A DNA stretch of 53,059 nt from a virus. The notes below the pieces were generated by a model that worked only from the letters and a program-made list of their open reading frames with translations, made no database searches and was not told where the DNA came from. The stretch covers positions 1 to 53,059 of IMG/VR virus record IMGVR_UViG_3300042987_002152, one strand, 5' to 3'. A program made the translations under genes and the position numbers. Positions 6,507 to 15,167 of this stretch are shown here, in pieces. Within the stretch, counting starts at the first letter, position 1; every line of letters begins with the position of its first letter.

Positions 6507-9500
6507 TGAGTGGTAGTCAAACTGCTTTTCAAGCCCGTCAAGCAGCCTCTAGTGCAGCTCAAGCCGAATTGCGTTACAAACAAGATCAAGCAATAGCTGC
6601 ACAAATATCTGATCCAGAATTAAGGGCTCAGGTTTTACAGGATGCACAAGCAAATTATTCGAGAGTTTTGAACACTAGCAATCAGCAGTTGACCTCGAGT
6701 AACAGCAGTGTGCCTGCTGTGACCAGTCAACCGGCCCAAATTGATTATGTGGATTTACAACGAGCCAGACGTGGAGACATAGTGTTGGAACCTGGTGAAG
6801 TTCCCACAATACAACCACCTTCCAGTTCTCCACCCAGTCTGCCTAGGACTTTGGATGATACGATACAAGATACTTACAGAGCTGCTCGAGAACCGCAAGC
6901 CTTTGACATAACAGAAAGAGTCAATCAGCAGTTGGGCGAACCACAAACACCGCCACCCATTACACAACAATCTTTTCCTGTGTCTGGACAAAGTCGCCCA
7001 CCATCTGGCAACAACAGCAGCCTTGACAATAGTACTGATCGTGCTCCCCGGGCAGATACTATTGATGGCAGTGCTAGCCAAGCTGCTCCTCCCATGGAAC
7101 AAGTGCCAGACAGCAGTGCCAGTAGAATCATAACCTCATTGCCATTAACTCTAGATCCGCGCCCTACCGGAACTGCTAGCGCAAACAATAGTCCCCCGCC
7201 TATTAGGCAAAACCCAGTTGCTCCTTTGTTCAATTTTGAACCCAATCAATTTAACACATATGATCGTGTTACCTACAGTTTCAAGTTGTTTATGGTCAAT
7301 GATTTGGATGCCAAAGATCCAGATATAGCATCCAAAATACTCAATAATCAAATAAGAACTATTGTTATTGCACAAAGTGGTGTTACTGTGGGATTTAATA
7401 TAACTGAAGTGTCCATAACAGACAGCTTGAGCGCAAATTTTCGTAGTCGCAGCAATCTCACCACTGATATTAATATCAAACTCACTGAACCTTATGCTAT
7501 GACCTTGCCCGACCGATTGTATGCAGGCAGCAAAGTGTTGGGTATACGCAATTGGCGATTGGCACCCATGTTTTTGCAGTTGGAATTCAAATATATCAAA
7601 GAGGACGGTACTATCTACGTTCCGCAATCCAGTCAACAGTTGATCAAGCTTTATAGCTTGATGATTGTGGATTTTGACAGTCAATTGAAAGAAACTGGTG
7701 CAGAATATGACCTCAAGTGCAGTTCTCAGAACAACTTGGGCTTTAGAGATTTTTTTCAAATATTGCCCAACAGCCAAACAATCAAACTGTCAACAGCCAA
7801 CACTGTGGAAGAATTCTTTAGGGAATTGGGCACTACAATCACTGAACTGAACAGAAAAGCCAGAAAGAATGCCAGCAGTAAAAGTGTACCCCCCAGTTTG
7901 GTAGAATACAACTTTACAGTAAGAGATTCCCTGTTGGCTCAACAAACAATTGACTACAGCCCACAAAAAAGCCAACGCAAAACCAGTTTCCAGGGAGGGC
8001 AAGGTGGCGAGGTAACAGTTGCCCGAGGGGTAGGCATAAGTGCATTGGTGGATGACATCCTCAGCAGCTTGACAGATCCAAAATTTTTTGTAGCCAATCA
8101 ACAAGCAGGAACTTACAAAATACCCATCATTGAATGTATTACAGAAATAATTGGCTGGGACAACATACTCAATGAATATGTGCGTAGATTCAATTATGTG
8201 ATTGGTATGAAAGAGAGTGCTCGACCTGTACCTTTCAAAGAAGTGGCTGAGCAATTTCAAGGCAAACAGGCGCAACAAATGCAAAGATTGCAAACCCTGA
8301 GTCAAAACATGAAAAAATCCTATGAATATTTCTATACAGGAAAAAATACAGAAATAATCTCTCTGGATGTAAAATTTAATCAACTGCATGTGATTGTGCA
8401 ACCGTTGATGGAATTTCTACCCAATGTTCAGTTTGGTGGGGATACAAGCAAAGTAGATCCTAGAATACAAGCATTGAAAGACAAACAACAAGCAGAACAG
8501 AAGATCAAAGAAACTGCAAATTTGGACCCCTCACAGGTAGGAAGTGAATATCTTAAACAAGTGGAACAAGATATTGTTAGAAGTGAACAAATATTAGATC
8601 GTATCAACAATGAAAGTATAATACCTTTTGATTTAACTAGCGGATTGGCAGGATTTGTGACTGAATCATTGAATCCAGAACAAATAGTTGCTCTAGTACA
8701 ACAACGGCAACAGTTGTTGGATATACGTACCAAGATCAACGAGCAAAAAAACAATAATCAATATGCTGAAGATATTCCTCGTCAGTTACAAGCCCTTGAA
8801 TTGAGTTTCGCACCTGACCCACGTGACATGCAAAATACTCAAGTGCGTAGTGTGGCTGGTACTAGCCAAGCCGAAGATTCCAGTCAAAGTACGAGACCTA
8901 TTGTGAGCAGCATACTCACACAAATTTATGATAGGTCAGGCAGTAATATGCTGGAAATTGACATGGAAATCAGAGGAGATCCCTATTGGTTGGGTGTTAC
9001 AGATGTGGAACGTGCTAGAAACTTGATAAACATTATCAAAAACAATCAAGGAACAAATGCTACTACTGCTTCTCCCAACACAGGAAACTCATCCACCAGC
9101 AGTTCTAGTTCAACCAGCAGCACAAATTTTGTGCAAGTGTTTGATGCTGACAGCACTATATTACTGAGATTTAGAGCAGGAGCACAACCTGATAGTAATA
9201 CAGGATTTCAAAAGCTAGATTTGGAAAGTGATTTCTTTTATGGCATTTACACGGTAATCCAAGTAGAACATGATTTCAGGGATGGCAAATTCACACAAAA
9301 GCTGAAGGGTGTGAGAGATACATTGATTGATTTGAGTACATTAAGAACCGCTGGGGTAGAAAACACCAATCCCACACAACCACAAACGGCGGGTAGACCT
9401 TCCACACTTCCAGCTCCAAGTGCCAACAATATTATTACGGCAACAAACACAACCACAGTCAGAGCCAGAACAGTGGGCAACTCTGGAATTGTGGCAGGAC

Positions 9501-9508
9501 CTGTTTAA
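6506..9508 (+). CDS. Baseplate hub protein (gp27/gpD-like C-terminus)
   Basis: A 1000-residue protein. Residues 1-240 are low complexity (Gln, Ser, Pro, Ala) and likely disordered. Residues about 245-450 form a beta-rich domain with FKYIKEDGTIY and a tube-like pattern. The C-terminal 250 residues contain MLEIDMEIRGDPYWLG, a long variable loop of Ser/Thr, then DLESDFFYGIYTVIQVEHDF and a GKFTQKLKGVRD end, as in hub proteins of the gp27 and late-control-D type. The next gene is the gp5-like spike, and in T4 gp27 and gp5 form the hub complex, which supports the role. The disordered N-terminus is unusual and could bind tape-measure or hub partners. Confidence 0.6.
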   Translation: MSGSQTAFQARQAASSAAQAELRYKQDQAIAAQISDPELRAQVLQDAQANYSRVLNTSNQQLTSSNSSVPAVTSQPAQIDYVDLQRARRGDIVLEPGEVPTIQPPSSSPPSLPRTLDDTIQDTYRAAREPQAFDITERVNQQLGEPQTPPPITQQSFPVSGQSRPPSGNNSSLDNSTDRAPRADTIDGSASQAAPPMEQVPDSSASRIITSLPLTLDPRPTGTASANNSPPPIRQNPVAPLFNFEPNQFNTYDRVTYSFKLFMVNDLDAKDPDIASKILNNQIRTIVIAQSGVTVGFNITEVSITDSLSANFRSRSNLTTDINIKLTEPYAMTLPDRLYAGSKVLGIRNWRLAPMFLQLEFKYIKEDGTIYVPQSSQQLIKLYSLMIVDFDSQLKETGAEYDLKCSSQNNLGFRDFFQILPNSQTIKLSTANTVEEFFRELGTTITELNRKARKNASSKSVPPSLVEYNFTVRDSLLAQQTIDYSPQKSQRKTSFQGGQGGEVTVARGVGISALVDDILSSLTDPKFFVANQQAGTYKIPIIECITEIIGWDNILNEYVRRFNYVIGMKESARPVPFKEVAEQFQGKQAQQMQRLQTLSQNMKKSYEYFYTGKNTEIISLDVKFNQLHVIVQPLMEFLPNVQFGGDTSKVDPRIQALKDKQQAEQKIKETANLDPSQVGSEYLKQVEQDIVRSEQILDRINNESIIPFDLTSGLAGFVTESLNPEQIVALVQQRQQLLDIRTKINEQKNNNQYAEDIPRQLQALELSFAPDPRDMQNTQVRSVAGTSQAEDSSQSTRPIVSSILTQIYDRSGSNMLEIDMEIRGDPYWLGVTDVERARNLINIIKNNQGTNATTASPNTGNSSTSSSSSTSSTNFVQVFDADSTILLRFRAGAQPDSNTGFQKLDLESDFFYGIYTVIQVEHDFRDGKFTQKLKGVRDTLIDLSTLRTAGVENTNPTQPQTAGRPSTLPAPSANNIITATNTTTVRARTVGNSGIVAGPV

Positions 9509-9529
9509 CCTCCAAGAACAAGAGAAGCA

Positions 9530-12500
9530 ATGGCCAACCTAGGAAAATTAAGCACACAACTGCCTAAAGCCTACAACATGGATCCCGAAGGTCGCCGAAG
9601 CACCTGGGACAAAATTTATGCAGGCTTTGTAAGAGATACCAAAGATGGTGCCCATATGGGTAGGATCAAAGTTTACATCCCTGAACTGTGTGGTAATGAT
9701 GATGAAAAAAATTGGATAATGGTGGACTATGCCAGTGCATTTGCTGGGGCAACACCAGTCAAAGACAGTAGCAGTAATACAGGTGGAGGTCAACGCAGTT
9801 ATGGAATTTGGGCGCCTGCTGTGGACGTGGACAACCAAGTTTTGGTAGTGTTTGTCAATGGAGATCCCAATAGAGGTATATATTTTGCCAGCCTTCCTCA
9901 TTGGGGAGCACATAGACAAACTCCCAGCATACCAGGCAACAGTGTGCCTCCCAATGAAGCTAATAAAAGTGTGGGAGCACCACCAGCTGAAACTCCTGCA
10001 CAAACAACACCAGCTGTGGGTACTGCTGTTCCTGCTGAGCCTGATGCAGCGGGCGGCAACAGCCCCCTGGCGCCCACTCAACAACGCAGTGGAACTGATC
10101 AAATACCAGCATTGGGCAATCCTACCCGCAGCAGTCACAACAGTTATGAAGTTTTTGGTATGAACACGCCGGGTGGCAACAGATTTATCATGAGTGATGC
10201 TGAGGGCGAAACACAAATTAGGCTGGGTACGCGCAACAACATACAACTGGTGCTGCACAACGAAACTGGTATAGCCACACTTATGACAGGAGATGGCAAA
10301 AGTAGGGTGGAATTACACAGGGATGGCGCTGTGTACATCTATGGGGAACTGAACATCAACATACGTAGCAAACAGGATGTGAACATACATGCCAACAAAA
10401 ATGTAAACATTCAAGCAGGAAATTTAGTGCAGATCAAAAGCGACGCTAGTATGAAAATTCAAAGTGGAGATCGTATGAATTTTTACAGTTTGACCAATAT
10501 TCACATGACAAGTTTGGGCGAACATCACAGATACAGCAATGGACATATTTTTGATACCAGTAGTCAAAAAATAAATCGTAGAGCAAATTTTGGCATAAGA
10601 GATACCACTAACAGTGGAAATATTGACATATTCAGTTGGGGCAGTATTGTACAAAACAGCGCCAATGATTTTGATATCAAAGCTGTCAACAAAATCAGTT
10701 TGCAAAGCACATTGGGCAGTATGCATCTCAAAACAAAAGACACTTTGAACCTTTTGGGTGAACAGAATGTAAACATCAAAAGCTCTCTCACTTTAAATTT
10801 ACAAAGTGGTGAAAATATTAATGTGAAAAGTGGTGCACTCTTGAACATGGATGCTGCGGGTGCAGGTAATTTGCGCAGCAGTTCAACTCTAAACTTACAA
10901 AGTATCAATGCTAGACTGAACCTCAAGGGGGGCAACACTGTTGTTATAGGTCCCACAACAATCATAAACAGTGGTACTGTGCCCAATGCAGGGGCCGCAG
11001 AACAGGCAGACAACGCCCTAGACAGTGTGCCTATTGCAGAACAAGCAATTGCTGCTGTGATGGCAGATACGCCCACTACCTATAATAGAGTGGAAAACAA
11101 TCCAGACAGCAGTGGGGCCGCAGGCACAGGCGGACCTGGTGGCGCAGGAGGAGGCGGCAGTCAAAGCGTGATCAGCACTATCACCAGTGAAACACCTGGA
11201 CCTGAACCAGACACTACACGATTTATGAATAGTCCAGGCTATAGCGGTACTAATACTGTGGAAGTTGCTGAGGATGTCACACAAGGAATAAAAATTGGCC
11301 AAATTTTACCCAATCAAAGCACTCCTCTACAGACACTAGGATTTGTAGGTAATGGAGCTACCATTGGAGAAAGTGGCGTAGCACCCAACGACCTAGGATT
11401 GAATCCTCTTATATATGAGGCAGTTCAAGCAATTCAAACCACATACCCACGTGCTAGATTAAGTAGTGGTGTTCGTGCAAATGATGGCGCTAGCCAACAT
11501 AGTTTAGGGAATGCAGTTGATTTTGTATTAGATGGTTTGTCTATCACTGAGCGAAGCAGTCTTATGCAAGAAATATCTACTGGCATTAGAACTGGAAATG
11601 GTCCTTATAGATTTATTCGTGGCATAGGTACTTATGATAGCACAGGTAGAATTTTACATTTGGATTGTAGACCTCGTAATAGTGCTGGTAAAACTAATAC
11701 CATGGATGTATGGGGACCCAACTACAGCAGCAGCAGTGTGGGAGCAACCCCCAGTTGGTTTCAATCAGCAGTGGTGGGAATTACACCTGCACTACCAAAA
11801 AGTCAAACACCATCCACCCCTGGAGAACCAGCCCCTGCTAATAGTGAACCCTTGCGTTGGATAGGTACTGGATATGAAACTACTGGTCAACCCAGATACA
11901 GAACAGAACCTGTGACCAATTGGACATTCAAACCTGCCAATCAATTTCAATTGAGTGACACAGGGTTACAGGATATCAAAAATTTCGAAGGTTTGAGGGG
12001 ACCAAGACCTGGTGACCTCACTGGCAAAAGATTTGAAAACGTGTGTGGTGGGCAAGACATGATTGGCTATGCTCATGTGATCACTCCTGCAGAAGCTCAA
12101 TCAGGCACTGCTATCATAGAAGGCACAAGTGTGAGTTTGACACAAGTGTTGAGTGAAGATCTAGCATCCAAATTGCTCAAACAAGATATTCAGTCTGCTC
12201 AAGGATGGGTCAAATCAGCATGTGGTGATGTACCACTCACTCAACAACAATTTGATGCTTTGGTGGACCTAGCTTGGAATATTGGGCAGCAAAAATTCAC
12301 AAACAGCAAATTGGTACAATTGGTCAAAGACAAGAATTACAATGCAGTCACCACAGAATTTATCAAATGGTGTCAAGCCTGTGGTGTAATAAGAGCTGAT
12401 TTACAAAGCAGGAGAAAAGCCAATGCACTTAGATGGTGTGGAATTATGCGTCCTGAAACACCTGTGCCTGTGAGTTCAATTGCCGCAGATGGTGATGTAA

Positions 12501-12937
12501 GTCCTGTCGCTGGAAGTGGCAGTGCAGCCGAAGCCATGGCATGGTTCCAAAGTGCTGCAGGGGGTGGCTACAGCAAAGCACAAGCAGCGGGCATTGTGAG
12601 CAACCTGATTGTGGAAAGTGGTCTGAGGCCAGGAGCAAAAAATCCCAGCAGTAGTGCCAGCGGTATTGCTCAATGGACCAATACTGGTGGTAGAAAACAA
12701 AGAGTTGAACAGTTTTTAAACGTGCGGGATGTGAGAGAAGCAAGCTTTCAAGAACAGTTGAGAGCCATCACTTGGGAAATGAATGGGGCAGAAGCTAGAG
12801 CAGGTCGTCAGCTGCGTACAGCCATGGATGCAACCAGCGCCGCTGAAATTGTCTACAAATATTATGAAAGAGCAGGACCCAGCGACACCAGCGGACCCAA
12901 GAGAGTGGCCACAGCCCAACAGTTGTTCACCCGCTAG
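9530..12937 (+). CDS. 5: gp5-like spike with OB fold, beta-helix, M15-like peptidase, GH24-like lysozyme and tail-lysozyme domains
   Basis: A 1135-residue spike. Residues about 25-130 match the gp5/VgrG OB domain (YAGFVRDTKDGAHMGRIKVY and GDPNRGIYFASLPHWG). Residues about 225-480 are short beta repeats of the needle type (INIRSKQDVNIHANKNVNI). Residues about 620-740 resemble an M15-type peptidase, with SQHSLGNAVDF and HLDCRP supplying His, Asp and His. Residues about 810-970 look like a phage lysozyme (GH24): NFEG, MIGYAHV, then FDALVDLAWNIG. Residues about 997-1133 fit the tail-lysozyme family (AAGIVSNLIVESGL, ASGIAQWT). T4 gp5 has one lysozyme domain placed between the OB fold and the helix; here three wall-cleaving domains follow the helix. 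AAGAGAAG precedes the start. The 3' end overlaps the opposing gene by 11 bases. Confidence 0.75.
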   Translation: MANLGKLSTQLPKAYNMDPEGRRSTWDKIYAGFVRDTKDGAHMGRIKVYIPELCGNDDEKNWIMVDYASAFAGATPVKDSSSNTGGGQRSYGIWAPAVDVDNQVLVVFVNGDPNRGIYFASLPHWGAHRQTPSIPGNSVPPNEANKSVGAPPAETPAQTTPAVGTAVPAEPDAAGGNSPLAPTQQRSGTDQIPALGNPTRSSHNSYEVFGMNTPGGNRFIMSDAEGETQIRLGTRNNIQLVLHNETGIATLMTGDGKSRVELHRDGAVYIYGELNINIRSKQDVNIHANKNVNIQAGNLVQIKSDASMKIQSGDRMNFYSLTNIHMTSLGEHHRYSNGHIFDTSSQKINRRANFGIRDTTNSGNIDIFSWGSIVQNSANDFDIKAVNKISLQSTLGSMHLKTKDTLNLLGEQNVNIKSSLTLNLQSGENINVKSGALLNMDAAGAGNLRSSSTLNLQSINARLNLKGGNTVVIGPTTIINSGTVPNAGAAEQADNALDSVPIAEQAIAAVMADTPTTYNRVENNPDSSGAAGTGGPGGAGGGGSQSVISTITSETPGPEPDTTRFMNSPGYSGTNTVEVAEDVTQGIKIGQILPNQSTPLQTLGFVGNGATIGESGVAPNDLGLNPLIYEAVQAIQTTYPRARLSSGVRANDGASQHSLGNAVDFVLDGLSITERSSLMQEISTGIRTGNGPYRFIRGIGTYDSTGRILHLDCRPRNSAGKTNTMDVWGPNYSSSSVGATPSWFQSAVVGITPALPKSQTPSTPGEPAPANSEPLRWIGTGYETTGQPRYRTEPVTNWTFKPANQFQLSDTGLQDIKNFEGLRGPRPGDLTGKRFENVCGGQDMIGYAHVITPAEAQSGTAIIEGTSVSLTQVLSEDLASKLLKQDIQSAQGWVKSACGDVPLTQQQFDALVDLAWNIGQQKFTNSKLVQLVKDKNYNAVTTEFIKWCQACGVIRADLQSRRKANALRWCGIMRPETPVPVSSIAADGDVSPVAGSGSAAEAMAWFQSAAGGGYSKAQAAGIVSNLIVESGLRPGAKNPSSSASGIAQWTNTGGRKQRVEQFLNVRDVREASFQEQLRAITWEMNGAEARAGRQLRTAMDATSAAEIVYKYYERAGPSDTSGPKRVATAQQLFTR

Positions 12938-14174
12938 GTGGCACAGGATTGAAGGTGAGAATAGAAATATCGCTGGGTATGATGTTTTGCACATTGGCAG
13001 CCAATCCCAATATGGGTGTGGCTGCCAATCTCACAAAACTGCAAAAAGTGAAAGGTATATATTGCAAAAGTTCTTGAATTCCAGCCAAAAGTTTTTGTAT
13101 TGCGTTAAAGAATGGCTTGACCAATTGCATCCATAACTCGAAAATCAAGGTGGGTATACGGTTGAACAAATCTTGTACAGCTTGTGTGACCCTACTGAAA
13201 TCAATTTCAGGCAGTGTTAGGTTCCAATTGAATCCAGTCAGTTTAAGAATATCACCTATTTTCCAGGGGAACGGCCAAGGTATGCGACTGAGAATAGCGC
13301 CAAAAGAGGCTTGCAACAAATCCTTGAGATTGAAATTCAACAATGCATCCATGGCTCTCTGCATGCGTTCATATACACTCAAGCCCAAATTTTGCAAGCC
13401 TGTCCAGATTGCACCAAAAATTTGATCAAAACTGGGCACAGTGAATGTGGGCAACAGAGGGAATCCCAACAATTTCCATATTTGCTCAATGGGTTTGGTA
13501 AGCTTGGTGATAAAATTCAATGCAGTCCAGATAATATTGCTGAGCATTTTTTGTATTTCACTGAAAATGCGATTTATGATGTTGATCACATCAAAATCTG
13601 GCATGTTGAGTGTGAGGTCTCCATCAAATTCCAAGTTCCACGGCATACCTAGTGCCTGTTTGATAGTATCAATTCTAGCTCTTACTGCGCCAAAAATTCT
13701 AGCTCTACCTTCAGCAGTGAATACATCAGTAAGGTATACTCCACTGAGAAATGGTATGGGCACCTTGAGTAGATTGAAGATAAAACTCAATCCAGGAATT
13801 TTGCTGAGGATATCAATCAATTTTTGATGTAGATATAATTTGAACTCATTCCACAACGCTCGCAATCTTATATCAAATTCGTATTCAGGCAGTTGTATTG
13901 TGGAGAATAATGGGTCAGGCAAACTGAAATTCAATGCACCCATTATTCTTCTCAATGTAGCCAACAAGCTGTCAATAGAGGCACTGATTTTCTGTTGCAA
14001 TTCCTCAGCAACACAATCCACAATTCCTCCCAATTGTGCAGGAATACTTCCCAATGCCCTACCAAAATCTGTAAGGTTGCCCAAATTGCCCATTATGTCA
14101 TCAGTGCATTGAAACGTAGGCAAATTGACAGTCAAACTCGTATTTGCACATCTTGTGAATATTGAACCACTCAT
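12927..14174 (-). CDS. Unknown 415-residue helical protein, possibly virion-associated
   Basis: I do not recognise the family. The product is made of long amphipathic helices with repeated Ile/Leu/Phe patterns and many Pro-Trp turns (for example IPWPFPWKIGDILKLTG), and no signal peptide. It has no charged catalytic pattern. A CTTAAATA box lies 5 bases before the ATG, so it is expressed late, and it abuts the baseplate operon in the opposite direction. Together these suggest a virion or tail-assembly role such as a hub or tape-measure-associated protein. Hydrophobic helices could also interact with membrane during DNA injection. Both are inference. Confidence 0.6.
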   Translation of the reverse strand: MSGSIFTRCANTSLTVNLPTFQCTDDIMGNLGNLTDFGRALGSIPAQLGGIVDCVAEELQQKISASIDSLLATLRRIMGALNFSLPDPLFSTIQLPEYEFDIRLRALWNEFKLYLHQKLIDILSKIPGLSFIFNLLKVPIPFLSGVYLTDVFTAEGRARIFGAVRARIDTIKQALGMPWNLEFDGDLTLNMPDFDVINIINRIFSEIQKMLSNIIWTALNFITKLTKPIEQIWKLLGFPLLPTFTVPSFDQIFGAIWTGLQNLGLSVYERMQRAMDALLNFNLKDLLQASFGAILSRIPWPFPWKIGDILKLTGFNWNLTLPEIDFSRVTQAVQDLFNRIPTLIFELWMQLVKPFFNAIQKLLAGIQELLQYIPFTFCSFVRLAATPILGLAANVQNIIPSDISILTFNPVPPSG

Positions 14175-14179
14175 GCAGA

Positions 14180-14187
14180 TATTTAAG
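14180..14187 (-). promoter_or_regulatory. late promoter CTTAAATA
   Basis: CTTAAATA on the minus strand, 5 bases before the ATG of the 415-residue gene. It is identical to the octamer at 5216. Confidence 0.5.
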
Positions 14188-14192
14188 TGAGA

Positions 14193-14909
14193 TCAAAAAC
14201 GCCAATCAAATTTTTTGATCCACAAGTTCCTATTTGACTGGTTCAAACTCAAGAATTCTCGTTCTATGTGCCACATGCGGTTCATGAATGGTTGACTGAT
14301 TTCTGGATACCACCAACATCCATGTTTGTTGCGACTCCAAGGATATCGTCCCCGCATCCTAAAATGGTCCAAATAGTGGATGATCAACCATCTCAAGTTG
14401 ATGCCGTCCTCCACACTGGGATTATTCCTGTCCCAAAAATCCGTCTGCAACCACTGCCTTATCTTGAGGCGCACAGGCAAGGGCACAAGTCCCAATGTGA
14501 CGTTGACCACATTGCTACACCAAACCTTGCTGCTGGGATAGTGACTGGGATCAAATGGACATTGATATGTGTCTCGCCTAGCTGGTACAAGATGATCTCT
14601 GGTGCCCAGCCAGGGCAATATCCTGGCGTCATGGTTCCAGCCGTCAGGCTTGTTGTGAGGAAAGGCTGTCAAAAGAGTGCCTGTGAAAAAACACCGCATG
14701 TCCAGGTGCAAATCTATCCTGGACTCCACTTGTGTTTGTATGCGCCTGCTGGTATTTGTGCTGTTGATATAACTGGGCAGATCACAAACAAATGGGTCAC
14801 TTGGGACGATATTGGGTTTGTGAACCACTCCAAACACTTGGTTGTCCAGACGCTCATGACGCTCAGCCTTGTGTTGACGATGTGCTTGCCTAGTTTTGTT
14901 AGCCCCCAT
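14193..14909 (-). CDS. HNH-like protein
   Basis: A 238-residue, Trp- and Arg-rich protein. The central part reads CFFTGTLL, then TRDHLVPARR, then SNVVNVTLGLVPLPVRLKIR, an order resembling the beta-beta-alpha metal core of HNH nucleases (DH, then N, then a conserved helix). The final H/N of a canonical HNH motif is not clear, so nuclease activity is not certain. The N-terminus is very basic (KTRQAHRQHKAERHERLDNQ), suitable for nucleic-acid binding. It is the third gene downstream of the SNF2 helicase, two bases from the 83-residue gene, and probably co-transcribed with both. Confidence 0.5.
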   Translation of the reverse strand: MGANKTRQAHRQHKAERHERLDNQVFGVVHKPNIVPSDPFVCDLPSYINSTNTSRRIQTQVESRIDLHLDMRCFFTGTLLTAFPHNKPDGWNHDARILPWLGTRDHLVPARRDTYQCPFDPSHYPSSKVWCSNVVNVTLGLVPLPVRLKIRQWLQTDFWDRNNPSVEDGINLRWLIIHYLDHFRMRGRYPWSRNKHGCWWYPEISQPFMNRMWHIEREFLSLNQSNRNLWIKKFDWRF

Positions 14910-14911
14910 GA

Positions 14912-15163
14912 CTACACATCTTGTTGCCTGGTCATGGCAAAAATATCACGATCAGATTGGTCCAAAAAGGCAAACTCATAGGGCTTGGGCCAGTAAATAT
15001 AATTGCCAGTTTGGAAATCCCATGATTGGGGATAAGAGCCACAGCAGTAGGACAACCAATTGAATACCTGGCGAGAGTGGTATGGGTCTACCAAGGTGAC
15101 CTTAAACCGGTAGGGTGGGATATTGTGTAGATGCGGACACAAGAGTTGGCTGGACCATGGCAC
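14912..15163 (-). CDS. Small unknown protein between SNF2 helicase and HNH-like gene
   Basis: About 83 residues, read from a GTG near 15163; a shorter start is possible. The sequence is compact and plausible for a folded protein (IPPYRFKVTLVDPYHSRQV, then YEFAFLDQSDRDIFAM), with a D-Q-S-D-R-D-I-F-A-M end like small beta-alpha phage proteins. It is tightly packed between the helicase stop and the HNH-like start, which supports a real gene. The function is unknown. Confidence 0.5.
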   Translation of the reverse strand: MPWSSQLLCPHLHNIPPYRFKVTLVDPYHSRQVFNWLSYCCGSYPQSWDFQTGNYIYWPKPYEFAFLDQSDRDIFAMTRQQDV

Positions 15164-15167
15164 TTGA

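Noticed and set aside
13117-14112. Several plus-strand frames of 90-128 codons
   Set aside because: All are antisense to the 415-residue gene, which has a late promoter and continuous helical pattern.
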